In this document: one piece after another, positions 32,759 to 42,596 of the stretch
Position numbering within the stretch: position 1 is the stretch's first letter
How the letters are laid out: every line of letters begins with the position of its first letter
Notes under the pieces: model-generated
The model's input: the letters and a program-made list of their open reading frames with translations, nothing else
Database searches by the model: none
Told to the model about the DNA's origin: nothing
Assembly (NCBI RefSeq): GCF_003859795.1
Contig: NZ_RQYI01000010.1
Span: forward strand, 1-64,000
DNA from: Alloprevotella sp. OH1205_COT-284
GTDB lineage: Bacteria > Bacteroidota > Bacteroidia > Bacteroidales > Bacteroidaceae
DNA: 64,000 nt
Reading direction: 5' to 3'
Program-made: the position numbers and the translations under genes

Positions 32759-35242
32759 TCAAAGCGGATCAACGTCGAAATATACGGTGAGCCCTTTCGA
32801 AGCCGGAAAGGAGAAGAGGGTGTTTCGTGCGGCAAGCAGGGTGGCTCTCACAGACGAGGAGGTAAAGCGAGGCGACACTTTCAAAAGGAGCTTGCGGATA
32901 TGTTGCATCTGCACGAAAGAGACGGCAGGCTTGTCGGGCCCCAAGAGATCATCACCGAAATGCTGACGCAGGATCTCTCCCATCAGGCGTGCCGCGCCGG
33001 TGACTTTTCGCTCGTCGCGGTGTTTGAGATAGAGGTGAATGATGCGCACTTCCGGGGGATAGCGAAACGTGCGACGGTCATCCATTTCGCGATGATACAT
33101 CCCGTCGTAATCACCCTCGACCACCTGACGCACCACGGGGAGGTTGGGTTGCCGGGTTTGGAGCACGACCAAACCTTGACGGCCGCGCCGACCGGCTCTT
33201 CCCGCCACCTGTGTCATCATTTGAAAAGCGCGCTCATGGGCTCGGAAGTCACATTGATTGAGCATTTGGTCGGCGTTGAGAATGCCCACGAGCGTCACGC
33301 CGCCGAAGTCAAGGCCTTTGGTCACCATTTGCGTGCCGACGAGCAGATCGGTGCGGCGTTCTTGAAAGTCGCGAATGATACGTTCGTAAGCCGAACGAGA
33401 GCGAGTGGTATCCAAGTCCATTCGCCCCACGCGCGCTTCGGGAAAGCAGGCTTCCACGGCGGCTTCTATTTTCTCCGTGCCGACACCGACGTCGCGAAGA
33501 TCGGCTTGCTCGCATTGAGGACAGTGTGTGGGCACGTCGTAGGCCGTGCCGCAATAGTGACACACGATTTTCGCCATTTTTTGATGAAAGGTCAGCGCAA
33601 CGTCGCAGCATTGGCAGCGCGGTGTCCAGCCGCACGAATTGCATTGAAGCGACGGACTGTATCCGCGACGATTGAGAAAGAAAATGGCTTGCTCGCCGCG
33701 CGCCAAAGCGGCGTGCATCTCCTCGCGCAGCCGGGGGGAGAAGGGGGAGGTGAGCAGTTTTTTTCGACGCAGTTCGGCCATGTCTTCCACCACGATGCGG
33801 GGCAAACAAACGTCGCCGTATCTCGTGTCGAGTCGGACGAAGCCGTATTTTCCGCCGAGGGCGTGCGTATAGCTTTCGAGCGAGGGAGTGGCGGTGCCGA
33901 GCAGGACTTTCGCGCCGTGTTGCCGCGCCATGACAATGGCAGCATCGCGGGCATGATAGCGTGGGGCGGGATCTTGCTGTTTGTAGGAAGCTTCGTGTTC
34001 TTCGTCCACAATGACAAGACCGAGGTTTCGGAAAGGCAGGAAGAGCGAGGAGCGCACACCGAGAATGAGCGGAAAAGCCTCTTCGGTGAGTTGCCGCTGC
34101 CACAGTTCGACACGCTCGGCATCGGGAAACTTGGAGTGGTAGATGCCGAGTTGTTCTCCGAAACACTTGCCGAGCCGTGTGGTGATTTGGGTCGTAAGAG
34201 CAATTTCGGGCAGCAGAAACAACACCTGCCGACCGGCTTGGAGGGTGTGACGGATGAGTTGGGTGTAGATTTCGGTCTTTCCGCTCGACGTGACGCCTTT
34301 GAGCAGCACCACCTCCTTTTCGCGAAATTGCGCTTCGATGGCGTCGAAGGCTTCTTGCTGTGCCGTGCTGAGCGGCCGGTCGAGCCATCCGGGCAGAGCG
34401 GCATGGGTTTTCAAACGCGCCACTTCGACGTTGAAAATTTCCAAGATGCCCTTTTTGAGCAAGGCCGTCAATCCGCCGGAAGCCCCCGCGCCGACGCGGT
34501 CTTGAAGCTCGGAACGCTTCACGTCGCGCATCAAATTGAGGTTGTCGAGAGCGAGTGCCGTACCCGTCGAAGAGAGGTCGAGATAGGCCGTGAGCACGTC
34601 GAGTTGTCGAGGCGAGCGTTTCAGGTCGTCGAACAAGCGCGAGAGTGCCTCCTCGCTGCAATGCCCGGAGGTTAGTCGAACATGCTGTTCGGTTTTCGAT
34701 TTGAAAGCTCTGCTCACTCGCTCTTCCACTTCGATCCGCCCCTCGTCGATGAGTCGTTTGACGGCCGACACCACTCCTTTCTCGGGAATTTCCTTGCGCA
34801 GGTCGGCCAGTTTTTTAGCTCTGCCGGCCAAGGCGCGAATTACCTGCCTCTCGGCGGCATTCGGGCGTTCTTCCTCGATCGGTGCACTCTCTGTCAGAGA
34901 AAAAAGAGTTTCGCTCTCCAACTTCAAACCCGAAGGCAGAGCGGCCTTCATTACCTCGCCGGGATGACACATATAGTATTGCGCCATCCAACGCCAGAGT
35001 TCAATCTGTTTTTCCAAAATCAGGGGACGTTCGTCCACCAACTCTTCGATGTCTTTCAGGCGGGTGTGCTCGTCGAGGATACTCTTTTCGTGCAGCCGAA
35101 TGACGATGCCGGTGTAGCGTTTGGACACACCGAGCGGAACGACCACGCGAGAACCGACCACCACCCTGCCCTCCAATTCGGAAGGCAATCTGTAAGTGTA
35201 CGCACCGGGCACGGCCAAAGGTAGAACAACGTCGGCAAACAT
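32759..35242 (-). CDS. priA: Primosomal replication protein N' (helicase PriA)
   Basis: The 827-residue protein starts at the ATG at 35242 (MFADVVLPLAVPGAYTYRLP), the normal PriA N-terminus; the open frame continues upstream without homology. It has the 3' DNA-binding domain (~1-105), Walker A GVTSSGKT (316-323), DEEH (413-416) and eight zinc-binding cysteines between 534 and 577. It restarts replication at stalled forks. The 21-bp repeat array lies between it and the upstream rnhB gene. Confidence 0.97.
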   Translation of the reverse strand: MFADVVLPLAVPGAYTYRLPSELEGRVVVGSRVVVPLGVSKRYTGIVIRLHEKSILDEHTRLKDIEELVDERPLILEKQIELWRWMAQYYMCHPGEVMKAALPSGLKLESETLFSLTESAPIEEERPNAAERQVIRALAGRAKKLADLRKEIPEKGVVSAVKRLIDEGRIEVEERVSRAFKSKTEQHVRLTSGHCSEEALSRLFDDLKRSPRQLDVLTAYLDLSSTGTALALDNLNLMRDVKRSELQDRVGAGASGGLTALLKKGILEIFNVEVARLKTHAALPGWLDRPLSTAQQEAFDAIEAQFREKEVVLLKGVTSSGKTEIYTQLIRHTLQAGRQVLFLLPEIALTTQITTRLGKCFGEQLGIYHSKFPDAERVELWQRQLTEEAFPLILGVRSSLFLPFRNLGLVIVDEEHEASYKQQDPAPRYHARDAAIVMARQHGAKVLLGTATPSLESYTHALGGKYGFVRLDTRYGDVCLPRIVVEDMAELRRKKLLTSPFSPRLREEMHAALARGEQAIFFLNRRGYSPSLQCNSCGWTPRCQCCDVALTFHQKMAKIVCHYCGTAYDVPTHCPQCEQADLRDVGVGTEKIEAAVEACFPEARVGRMDLDTTRSRSAYERIIRDFQERRTDLLVGTQMVTKGLDFGGVTLVGILNADQMLNQCDFRAHERAFQMMTQVAGRAGRRGRQGLVVLQTRQPNLPVVRQVVEGDYDGMYHREMDDRRTFRYPPEVRIIHLYLKHRDERKVTGAARLMGEILRQHFGDDLLGPDKPAVSFVQMQHIRKLLLKVSPRFTSSSVRATLLAARNTLFSFPASKGLTVYFDVDPL

Positions 35243-35276
35243 GGGCAGAAGGAGAAATGAAAAAAGGTGGGAAGCA

Positions 35277-35347
35277 GAAAAATCTACCTCTGAGCTAAAA
35301 ACTTCTACCTCAGAGGTAGATTTTTTCAGCTCAGAGGTAGAAAAACG
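35277..35347. repeat. 21-bp-period tandem repeat (family 3) between rnhB and priA
   Basis: Three units of ~21 bp: TACCTCTGAGCTAAAAACTTC, then CTCAGAGGTAGATTTTTTC, then GCTCAGAGGTAGAAAAA. Inverted arrangement of the TACCTC/GAGGTA halves also gives a stem (CTACCTCAGAGGTAG). The priA start codon lies 35 bp away on the minus strand. Confidence 0.6.
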
Positions 35348-35387
35348 GGGAAAGCTCGTTCGGTAAAGCGCAACGCCGTGTGGGCGG

Positions 35388-36014
35388 TCACTCTTTCGGC
35401 AAATCGACGTCGCGGAGCAACTTGAAACTTTTCCGATGATAGGGCGTGATGCCGTGGGCGGCAATGGCGGCACGATGAGCAGCCGTGGGGTAGCCGGCAT
35501 TGCCGTCCCAGCCATATCGGGGATAGTCGCCATGAAGCTCGGTCATGTAGTCGTCGCGATAGGTTTTGGCCAAAATCGAAGCGGCGGCAATGGAGAGATA
35601 TTTTCCATCGCCCTTCACGATAGTGGCATGGGGCAGAGGCTTTTCGGCAGCGGGAGGCGTGTAGGGGCGAAAACGATTGCCGTCGACGATGACAAACTCG
35701 GGGCGAACGGCCAGTGCGTCGAGAGCGCGGTGCATGGCCAAAAACGAAGCGTTGAGAATGTTGATCTCGTCGATTTCGGCAGGAGTGACCACACCTAACG
35801 CCCAAGCCACGGCGTCGCGCTCGATTTCCTCGCGCAGCTCGTTGCGCCGGCGGGCGGTGAGTTGCTTGGAATCGTTGAGCCTCGAATTGCGATAGTCGGG
35901 CGGAAAGATAACAGCGGCGGCATATACCGCCCCGGCCAAACATCCGCGGCCGGCTTCGTCGCACCCGGCTTCCACCAACCCTTGCTCGTTGCAGAAAGAC
36001 AGCAGCATTGGCAA
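35388..36014 (-). CDS. rnhB: Ribonuclease HII
   Basis: The 208-residue protein removes RNA from RNA-DNA hybrids, including single ribonucleotides. It has the catalytic motif GCDEAGRGCLAG near residue 17, VDGNRF (~111), KGDGKYLSIAAASILAK (~131-147) and YGWDGNAGYPTAAH. Either of two close ATGs (36014 or 36008) may be the start. It starts 6 bp after ybjQ and is likely co-transcribed. Confidence 0.96.
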   Translation of the reverse strand: MPMLLSFCNEQGLVEAGCDEAGRGCLAGAVYAAAVIFPPDYRNSRLNDSKQLTARRRNELREEIERDAVAWALGVVTPAEIDEINILNASFLAMHRALDALAVRPEFVIVDGNRFRPYTPPAAEKPLPHATIVKGDGKYLSIAAASILAKTYRDDYMTELHGDYPRYGWDGNAGYPTAAHRAAIAAHGITPYHRKSFKLLRDVDLPKE

Positions 36015-36020
36015 TAGAGA

Positions 36021-36338
36021 TTAAATCAACACGGCCGTGCCCGACGCGGTGACCATCAGCATCGACCCACCGCCGCCGACCGTTTCATAGTCCAAGTCTA
36101 TGCCGACAACGGCATTGGCACCGAGACGGCGAGCTTCGTCTTCGAGTTCGCGAAGAGCCGTCGTTTTGGCTTCGCGAAGCACTTGCTCGTAAGACCCCGA
36201 ACGCCCGCCGAAGAAATCGCGCAGTCCGGCAAAAATATCGCGTACAAAATTGGCACCGATGATGGTTTCGGAGGTCACGACGCCCATGTACTGACGTATG
36301 GGAGTGCCTTCGATCGTGGGAGTGGTGGATAGAAGCAT
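36021..36338 (-). CDS. ybjQ: YbjQ-family (DUF74) protein
   Basis: The 105-residue cytoplasmic protein is of full family length. Conserved pieces are [53 protein letters not shown] and a Gly-rich [16 protein letters not shown] ending. Members form pentamers and are annotated as heavy-metal-binding, but their role is not established. It sits between sufS (97 bp) and rnhB (6 bp). Confidence 0.92.
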   Translation of the reverse strand: MLLSTTPTIEGTPIRQYMGVVTSETIIGANFVRDIFAGLRDFFGGRSGSYEQVLREAKTTALRELEDEARRLGANAVVGIDLDYETVGGGGSMLMVTASGTAVLI

Positions 36339-36435
36339 AGCGGTAATGGTTTAAGATTGAAACTATAATTTGAGAAAAACTGTTGCCTCTTCAAGAGCGC
36401 GAAAGCGAGGACGGAGGCGAGTGGCGGAAAGCCGT

Positions 36436-37641
36436 TCAAAACATTTTCACCACACGTTGCAGAGCGGCGACAAAAGCGTCGATCTCTTCCGGCGTGTTGT
36501 AGAGAGCCAAGCTCACACGCGCCATGCCCTCCACGCCGCAACGCGCCATCAGCGGCTGGGCACAATGGTGGCCGGTGCGTATGGCGATGCCGAGGCGATC
36601 AAGAAGCGTGCCGATGTCGAGCGGATGTATGTCGCCCACGTTGAAGGCCACGACCGAGGTCTTGCCTTCCGTTTGTCCGAAAAAGCGTATGCCTTCGATC
36701 TCGCTCATACGCCGCATGGCGTAGCGGGTAAGTTCGTGTTCGTGTTGCGCGATGCGGTCGATGCCGATTGCCGAAACGTAATCGACGGCGGCCGCAAGCC
36801 CCGTCGTTCCGACATAGTCGGGAGTGCCGGCTTCAAACTTAAAGGGCAGACGTTCAAAGGTGGTGCGTTCGAAAGTGACGCGCGAAATCATCTCGCCGCC
36901 GCCCTGATAAGGGGGCATTCGATCGAGAAGTTCGGCCTTGCCGTAGAGCACGCCGATGCCGGTAGGGGCATACAACTTGTGGCCGCTGAATGCCAAAAAG
37001 TCACAATCGAGTTCCTGCACATCGACTTTCATGTGGGGCACGCTCTGAGCCGCATCGACAAGGAAGTATGCTCCGGCTTCGTGCGCCCATTGCGCCATTT
37101 GCCGAACGGGATTGACGGTGCCGAGTACGTTGCTCACATGGCAACAACTCACCAAGCGCGTTCGCTCCGAGAGCAGGGCGCGATAGGCTTCAAGGTCGAG
37201 GGCTCCCTCGTCGGTCATGGGAATGACCTTGATGACGATGCCGCGCCGTTCGCGCAGGAGCTGCCACGGCACGATGTTGGAGTGGTGTTCCATAACGGAG
37301 ATCACCACTTCGTCGCCCTCTTTCAAAAAGGCCTCGCCCAAGGAGTAAGCGGCGAGATTGATGCTCTCGGTGGTGCCGCGTGTAAAGACGATTTCGCTCG
37401 TTGAGGAGGCATTGATGAAACGACGCACCGTTTCGCGCGCACCTTCGTGAAGGTCGGTGGAGCATTGCGAGAGAAAATGAACACCTCTGTGCACATTGGC
37501 ATTGGTTTCATAGTACTGCCGCGTCATGGCCTCGACCACGGCACGGGGCTTTTGGGTGGTGGCGGCGTTGTCGAGATAAACGAGCGGACGGTCGTGGACG
37601 GTGCGAGAAAGTATGGGAAAATCTTGACGGTATCGGAGCAT
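36436..37641 (-). CDS. sufS: Cysteine desulfurase SufS
   Basis: The 401-residue class V aminotransferase starts at the ATG at 37641 (MLRYRQDFPIL); a longer open frame upstream lacks similarity. PLP Lys222 lies in FSGHKLYAPTG and the persulfide-carrying Cys360 in RTGHHCAQP, with MEHHSN near 118. It takes sulfur from cysteine for Fe-S cluster assembly by the SufBCD scaffold. It follows sufD by 86 bp. Confidence 0.97.
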   Translation of the reverse strand: MLRYRQDFPILSRTVHDRPLVYLDNAATTQKPRAVVEAMTRQYYETNANVHRGVHFLSQCSTDLHEGARETVRRFINASSTSEIVFTRGTTESINLAAYSLGEAFLKEGDEVVISVMEHHSNIVPWQLLRERRGIVIKVIPMTDEGALDLEAYRALLSERTRLVSCCHVSNVLGTVNPVRQMAQWAHEAGAYFLVDAAQSVPHMKVDVQELDCDFLAFSGHKLYAPTGIGVLYGKAELLDRMPPYQGGGEMISRVTFERTTFERLPFKFEAGTPDYVGTTGLAAAVDYVSAIGIDRIAQHEHELTRYAMRRMSEIEGIRFFGQTEGKTSVVAFNVGDIHPLDIGTLLDRLGIAIRTGHHCAQPLMARCGVEGMARVSLALYNTPEEIDAFVAALQRVVKMF

Positions 37642-37727
37642 GGAAAAACAAAAAAAGAAAGCCTCCGCCCGGCCTCTGCCCGATGAGAGGGAGAAAGGCG
37701 GAGAGGAGGCATGGGATAAAGCGGCCG

Positions 37728-39101
37728 TTAATGGTGACGGCAATTTTTGCAATGGCGAAGTTCGCCGCGGAAACGCATCTCCACAAGATACGACAACCGC
37801 TCGCGAAGGGCATCGATCTGCACACGTTGCAGCACGTCGTTGATGAAGGCATGTTGCAAAAGGAGGCGTGCCTCTTTTTCGGGAATGCCTCTCTGACGCA
37901 AATAGAGCAAGGCCGTTTCGTCGAGCTTACCAATGGTCGAACCGTGGTTGCACCTCACGTCGTCGGCATAGATTTCGAGCATCGGCTGCGAATGCACGCG
38001 GGCGTCGGGCGACACACAGAGATTGGCACTGTTCTGATGCGAGAGCGTGCGTTGCGCACCGGGACGCACCAACACCTTTCCCGAAAAAGCCGCCTCGCTC
38101 TCGCCGTCGAGCACGTATTTGAAGAGCATGTCGGAGGTACACGCTTCGGCCACGTGATCGACAAGGATGCTGTTGTCCACCTGCTGCCGGCCGTCGGCAA
38201 TCACGGCGCCCGTCGTTTGGCAGTCGGCTCCGACACCGAGCAAACGCGCATTGATCATCGTGCGCGACAACCCCGTGACAAGGGCGATGCCATTGAGCGA
38301 AACGCGGCTCTCAGCCTGTTGTTCCACATAGATATTGGAGAAACGGGCGTTGTCGGGCTGCGTTTCCTCCAAAGAGTAGAAATTGAGACAGGCACGGTCG
38401 GCGGCATAGACTTCGGTAACTTGCGTGGTGAGAAATCCATGGCCGGCATCGGCGTGTTCGCAAAGCAGGAAATCGGCCTTGGCATCTTCTTCGGCCACGA
38501 TGAGGAGGCGTCGGTTAGACATCAGTACGTGGCGCGAGGAGGAAAGAAACACGATTTGGAGAGTGTGTTCGAGTTGCACGCCAGCCTCGATGTGTACAAA
38601 AACTCCGTCTTGCACGAGCAACGTGTTGAGTTGAGTGACGGCGTCGCGCTCCACGCGGTCAATGTGTTTGTGTGCATTTGCCGGCTCGGCGGCTGCCGCG
38701 CGATGATAGTATCGTTCCACCAATTCGGGGCATTCTTCCGCGGCGCGATTGAGTGTCGTCACGGTCACGCCCTCGGGCAAGCGGTCGGCATCGCGAAAGG
38801 GGAAGACCACATCGTTCACAACGTAGAGCACGAGGGTGCTCATGTCGGGCACGCTGCAATGGCAGGAGGCATAAGGATTGCGCAGAGCAAGGGCGCGGTG
38901 CAGGTTCAAACCGAAATTGGGCGCAAAGGCCGCGTCGGCGTCGGTATATTTATATCGCTCGTTGCGCTTTCCGGGGAGCGGGTGATCGGCCAGATATTCG
39001 GCGGCAGCGGCACGCGGCGCATTGAGCGGCGCACTGCTTTTTTGCTCCAACAGTTCGCGGTGCTCGCGATAGAGATCGAGATATTGCTGTACGTTAGACA
39101 T
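37728..39101 (-). CDS. sufD: Fe-S cluster scaffold subunit SufD
   Basis: The 457-residue protein has the SufB/SufD beta-helix fold; conserved sections include ERYKYTD near residue 48, TQVTEVYAADRA, NGIALV, HQNSANLCVSPDARVHSQPMLEIYADDVRCNHGSTIGKLDE and YLRQRGIPEKEARLLLQHAF. The latter segments are common to both subunits. Its length and its lack of a SufB-type Fe-S cysteine region favour SufD. It starts 12 bp after sufC. Confidence 0.94.
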   Translation of the reverse strand: MSNVQQYLDLYREHRELLEQKSSAPLNAPRAAAAEYLADHPLPGKRNERYKYTDADAAFAPNFGLNLHRALALRNPYASCHCSVPDMSTLVLYVVNDVVFPFRDADRLPEGVTVTTLNRAAEECPELVERYYHRAAAAEPANAHKHIDRVERDAVTQLNTLLVQDGVFVHIEAGVQLEHTLQIVFLSSSRHVLMSNRRLLIVAEEDAKADFLLCEHADAGHGFLTTQVTEVYAADRACLNFYSLEETQPDNARFSNIYVEQQAESRVSLNGIALVTGLSRTMINARLLGVGADCQTTGAVIADGRQQVDNSILVDHVAEACTSDMLFKYVLDGESEAAFSGKVLVRPGAQRTLSHQNSANLCVSPDARVHSQPMLEIYADDVRCNHGSTIGKLDETALLYLRQRGIPEKEARLLLQHAFINDVLQRVQIDALRERLSYLVEMRFRGELRHCKNCRHH

Positions 39102-39113
39102 GGGCTGCGAGGT

Positions 39114-39875
39114 TTAGAGCGATTGCCGGTCGGCCTCTTCCTTGATCCAGTCGAAACCGCGTTGTTCGATTTCGTAGCCCAACGAGGCGTTGCCTTCTTT
39201 GACGATGCGCCCATTGACCAATACGTGTACGAAGTCGGGCGTGAGGTAGTCGAGCATGCGTTGATAGTGAGTGATGACCAACGCAGAGGTTTTGGGCGTG
39301 CGCAGTTGGTTGAAACCTTCGGCCACGATGCGCAGGGCATCCACGTCCAATCCGGAGTCGGTTTCGTCGAGGATGGAGAACGTGGGTTCGAGCACCGCCA
39401 TTTGGAAGATCTCGTTGCGTTTGCGCTCACCGCCCGAGAAGCCTTCGTTCACGCCACGGCTCATGAAATGGGCATCGAGGCCGACGAGTTTGCGCTTCTC
39501 GCGCAACATTTTGAGAAACTCGGCGGCGGGCATGGGGTCTTGTCCGAAATATTTGCGTTTGGCGTTGAGGGCGGCGCGCATGAAGTTGGTCATCGAGACT
39601 CCGGGAATTTCGATCGGAGCTTGGAAAGACATGAACACACCTTCGTGAGAGCGGTCTTCGGGAGAGAGTTCGAGCAAATCCTTTCCGTTGAAGACGATTT
39701 CACCCTTGGTGACTTCAAACTTGGGATTGCCCACCAGCACATGCGACAAGGTGGACTTGCCGGAACCATTGGGACCCATCAGCACGTGTACTTCGCCGTC
39801 GCCAATGGTAAGGTTCACGCCGCGAAGGATTTCTTTTCCCTCGACAGAGGCGTGGAGGTTGCGTATTTCGAGCAT
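39114..39875 (-). CDS. sufC: Fe-S assembly ATPase SufC
   Basis: The 253-residue ABC ATPase has Walker A GPNGSGKST (34-42), signature FSGGERKR (146-153) and Walker B with SILDETDSGLD. It drives the conformational change of SufB-SufD during cluster assembly. It appears to be the first gene of its operon: a good promoter lies directly upstream, and no sufB occurs in the next 425 bp or anywhere in the window. Confidence 0.97.
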   Translation of the reverse strand: MLEIRNLHASVEGKEILRGVNLTIGDGEVHVLMGPNGSGKSTLSHVLVGNPKFEVTKGEIVFNGKDLLELSPEDRSHEGVFMSFQAPIEIPGVSMTNFMRAALNAKRKYFGQDPMPAAEFLKMLREKRKLVGLDAHFMSRGVNEGFSGGERKRNEIFQMAVLEPTFSILDETDSGLDVDALRIVAEGFNQLRTPKTSALVITHYQRMLDYLTPDFVHVLVNGRIVKEGNASLGYEIEQRGFDWIKEEADRQSL

Positions 39876-39912
39876 ATCGTATGTTTCGTTTTATCAGAGG
39901 TTGTTAGCCCGG

Positions 39913-39943
39913 CAAATTTAGTCATTCTTTTCGGAGTGACCAA
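39913..39943 (-). promoter_or_regulatory. Promoter of the sufCDS operon
   Basis: The minus strand reads TTG (39943-39941), 20 bp, TAAATTTG (39920-39913), 38 bp upstream of sufC. Confidence 0.6.
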
Positions 39944-40300
39944 CGGTTTTATCCAAACAAAACAAAACGCTCCGTCTCTCGAAAGCCGACATTTCAACAC
40001 GCGTTTCGCGCGCTCTCCGACAGGTGCGAAAGAAGCCGGATCGGAAAGGAAAAATTACACCTCGGAAATCGTTCTCCTCACCTCCCGCACCATTGTTTCC
40101 ACCTTTGAATATGCACCGCCGTTTCTACCCGCAGCAAGCCCCGGATTCAAAGGGTGCATTGCCTCCGAACGGCGAGAAAATCGAACGAGAAAGCTGCTTT
40201 CTCGCCCAAAACTCATCCTTACGACCGATCGGGAGCCGCATAGAGTAAACAGAAAAGAAGAAAGAAGCCACAACGCTCCAAAATTCACCGCGTGCTGCGG
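39944..40300. other. Intergenic region between ybeY and sufC, no gene seen
   Basis: Open frames here (for example minus strand 40055-40288) have no recognisable motif and no coding-like composition. No remnant of sufB was found. Confidence 0.45.
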
Positions 40301-40711
40301 CTATCGCATTGCCAAGGCTGCATTTTCGGCCGCCTCCATGATTTCGCGCTCGCCGGGAGCCTTGTCGTTGATGCCGACAAGATGCAACACACCGTGAATG
40401 AGAACACGGTGCAATTCCTCCTCGTAAGGGCGGCCGAAAAGGTCGGCGTTGGTGCGAACGGTGTCGAGCGAGATGTAGAGATCGCCACTGAGGATGTCGT
40501 CGCGAGAGTAGTCGAAAGTAATGATGTCGGTGTAGTAGTCGTGCTGCAAGTAGCGGCGATTGACGTCGAGGATTTCCTCGTCGTTGCAAAAGACGTAGTT
40601 GATTTCACCCACTTTGCAGCCGTGAGATTCGACCACGCGATCCACCCAGCCTGCTATCGTTTGACGATGCAGCGGAGGCGGAGCAATGGTCAGTGTGTTG
40701 AAAGTAATCAT
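40301..40711 (-). CDS. ybeY: Endoribonuclease YbeY
   Basis: The 136-residue protein takes part in 16S rRNA maturation and ribosome quality control. The start is the ATG at 40711 (MITFNTLTI); upstream codons show no homology. The zinc motif reads HGVLHLVGINDK: two histidines are present, but the third, which follows GYD in most bacteria, is replaced, a pattern I recall from Bacteroidetes YbeY. It lies 91 bp after ruvB and is probably in the same unit. Confidence 0.93.
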   Translation of the reverse strand: MITFNTLTIAPPPLHRQTIAGWVDRVVESHGCKVGEINYVFCNDEEILDVNRRYLQHDYYTDIITFDYSRDDILSGDLYISLDTVRTNADLFGRPYEEELHRVLIHGVLHLVGINDKAPGEREIMEAAENAALAMR

Positions 40712-40802
40712 GGAGTAAAACGTATGTTTGTCCGAACGCGGAGAAGACGAACGCGCGCAGGAGCGACCGGCACGCCGAAAAGACACGGCGAGAGGGCGGC
40801 GT

Positions 40803-41849
40803 TTAGAAAAGTGTCGGTTCTCGGAAGTCGGAAAGAGCGTCGCCGGGGGTGCGGCCGAGATGTTCGTAGGCCGTCGGGGTAGCTTCACGTCCGCGCGGCG
40901 TGCGACGGATGAAGCCTTCTTTGATCAAAAACGGCTCATAAACCTCTTCGACCGTGCCAGCATCTTCACCAATGGCGGTGGCAATGGTGGTGACGCCGAC
41001 GGGGCCGCCCTTAAACTTATCGATGATGGTGGTGAGGATTTTGTTGTCGATCTCATCCAAGCCGTAGCGGTCTATATTGAGGGCTTCGAGGGCATAGCGG
41101 GCGATGCCGATGTCTATCTGTCCGTTGCCCTTGACTTGGGCAAAATCGCGAACGCGACGCAGCAAGGCGTTGGCAATACGGGGTGTGCCGCGCGAACGTC
41201 CGGCGATTTCGGCGGCAGCCTTCGGTTCGATCACCACGCCCAAGATGTGTGCCGACCGGCAAACGATGTCTTTCAGCGTGGAGGCGTCGTAGTATTCCAA
41301 ATGGAGATTGATGCCGAAACGGGCACGCAGAGGAGCGGTGAGCAATCCGCTGCGCGTGGTGGCGCCGACAAGGGTAAAGGGATTGAGGTCGATCTGAATG
41401 GAACGCGCGGCGGGACCTTTGTCGATCATGATGTCGATGCGATAATCCTCCATGGCCGAATAGAGATATTCCTCCACCACGGGCGAAAGGCGGTGTATCT
41501 CGTCGATGAACAACACGTCGTTGGCTTCGAGCGAAGTGAGCAGGCCGGCCAAATCCCCGGGTTTGTCGAGCACGGGACCCGATGTGAGTTTGAAACCCAC
41601 GCCAAGCTCGTTGGCAATGATGTTGGAAAGGGTGGTTTTCCCCAATCCGGGAGGGCCGTGGAGCAGGGTGTGGTCGAGCGGTTCGCCGCGTCGGCGTGCC
41701 GCCTCGACGAAGACGCGCAAATTATCGACGACCTTGTTTTGCCCCGAAAAGTCGTCGAAGGCAAGAGGTCGGAGGGCGTTTTCAAAGTCGCGCTCGGGGG
41801 GAGCAGGAGCTGTTTGCTCCGAACGTATGTCAAAGGTGTCGGTTGTCAT
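40803..41849 (-). CDS. ruvB: Holliday junction branch migration helicase RuvB
   Basis: The 348-residue AAA+ motor has Walker A GPPGLGKT (65-72), Walker B DEIH (116-119), sensor 1 GATTRSG and the C-terminal winged helix ([28 protein letters not shown]). With RuvA it migrates Holliday junctions. A promoter lies 20 bp upstream; ybeY follows. Confidence 0.98.
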   Translation of the reverse strand: MTTDTFDIRSEQTAPAPPERDFENALRPLAFDDFSGQNKVVDNLRVFVEAARRRGEPLDHTLLHGPPGLGKTTLSNIIANELGVGFKLTSGPVLDKPGDLAGLLTSLEANDVLFIDEIHRLSPVVEEYLYSAMEDYRIDIMIDKGPAARSIQIDLNPFTLVGATTRSGLLTAPLRARFGINLHLEYYDASTLKDIVCRSAHILGVVIEPKAAAEIAGRSRGTPRIANALLRRVRDFAQVKGNGQIDIGIARYALEALNIDRYGLDEIDNKILTTIIDKFKGGPVGVTTIATAIGEDAGTVEEVYEPFLIKEGFIRRTPRGREATPTAYEHLGRTPGDALSDFREPTLF

Positions 41850-41868
41850 GCTTGGCCGTTTATTTCTG

Positions 41869-41899
41869 CAAAGTTAATGATTTTTCGGCAGGCGACAAG
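41869..41899 (-). promoter_or_regulatory. Promoter of ruvB-ybeY
   Basis: The minus strand reads CTTG (41899-41896), 19 bp, TAACTTTG (41876-41869), just upstream of ruvB. Confidence 0.55.
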
Positions 41900-41923
41900 G
41901 CTTGCGAGAAACGAGGCGGACAA

Positions 41924-41963
41924 AAAAGAAATCGGAGTCAAATCCCGACGATTTGACTCCGAT
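41924..41963 (-). terminator. Terminator of rpsT
   Basis: ATCGGAGTCAAAT (41931-41943) pairs perfectly with its complement (41951-41963). On the minus strand it is followed by TTCTTTTTTG, 22 bp past the rpsT stop. Confidence 0.8.
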
Positions 41964-41985
41964 GCGTTTTGTTTCGACGCAAGAC

Positions 41986-42240
41986 TTACGCAAGTTTGTT
42001 CACGTGAAGCATGAGGCTGGACTTGATGTTGCCGGCCTTGTTCTTGTGGATCACGTTTTTCTTGGCGAGTTTGTCGAGCATTTTCTGTACTTTGGGAAGG
42101 AGTTCTACAGCCGCGTCTTTTTCAGTAGTGGCACGGAGCTTACGAACTGCGTTGCGCATGGTTTTGGCATAGTAGCGGTTGCGCAAGCGACGAGTGGCGG
42201 TCTGACGAATTCTCTTGATAGATGATTTGTGATTTGCCAT
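41986..42240 (-). CDS. rpsT: Small ribosomal subunit protein bS20
   Basis: The 84-residue, highly basic protein ([21 protein letters not shown]...) has the full S20 length and the conserved [19 protein letters not shown] end. The ATG at 42240 is chosen because homology starts exactly there; the frame is open 18 codons further. It is monocistronic and ends at a strong terminator. Confidence 0.97.
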   Translation of the reverse strand: MANHKSSIKRIRQTATRRLRNRYYAKTMRNAVRKLRATTEKDAAVELLPKVQKMLDKLAKKNVIHKNKAGNIKSSLMLHVNKLA

Positions 42241-42411
42241 TTTATTCTTTCTTTTGTTGTTGTCGTAAAAAAAATGGAATTTGACTGCCGGCACCCTTCA
42301 GCAGGAGGAAAATATATCGTCATCCCGACGGTACTGCTTCAGACGTAACCTTGTTTCAAATAAATTGGGGAATTCTTGCTGAACTCCCCCTTTGATTGTA
42401 TTTTCGATTAG

Positions 42412-42483
42412 TAGTCCCTAGGAGAGTCGAACTCCTCTTTAGAGAATGAAAATCTCTCGTCCTAACCGATAGACGAAGGGACC
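42412..42483 (-). tRNA. tRNA-Glu (UUC)
   Basis: The minus strand folds as a complete cloverleaf. The acceptor GGTCCCT pairs with AGGGACT (first pair G-U) with discriminator A. The anticodon stem AGAGA/TCTCT holds loop TTTTCAT, giving anticodon TTC, and the T arm contains GTTCGACTC. CCA is not encoded. A promoter lies 82 bp upstream. Confidence 0.96.
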
Positions 42484-42564
42484 ATGTTTGCACCGAGGAC
42501 GACGGCATCCGAGGCGGAGTTTCTGCGCTACCGTTTCGTTGTCGCTGTTCCCTGTTTGCGAGTG

Positions 42565-42596
42565 CAAAGGTAGGGCATTTTTTCTTTACCACCAAA
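42565..42596 (-). promoter_or_regulatory. Promoter of tRNA-Glu
   Basis: The minus strand reads TTTG (42596-42593), 20 bp, TACCTTTG (42572-42565), the Bacteroidetes consensus. Confidence 0.6.

Noticed and set aside
31469-34675. Long plus-strand open frame antisense to the sulfatase and priA
   Set aside because: Both minus-strand genes have clear motifs; the frame has no recognisable domain and spans a gene boundary.
37683-40397. Long plus-strand open frame antisense to sufD and sufC
   Set aside because: It is a shadow of conserved suf genes, without motifs of its own.
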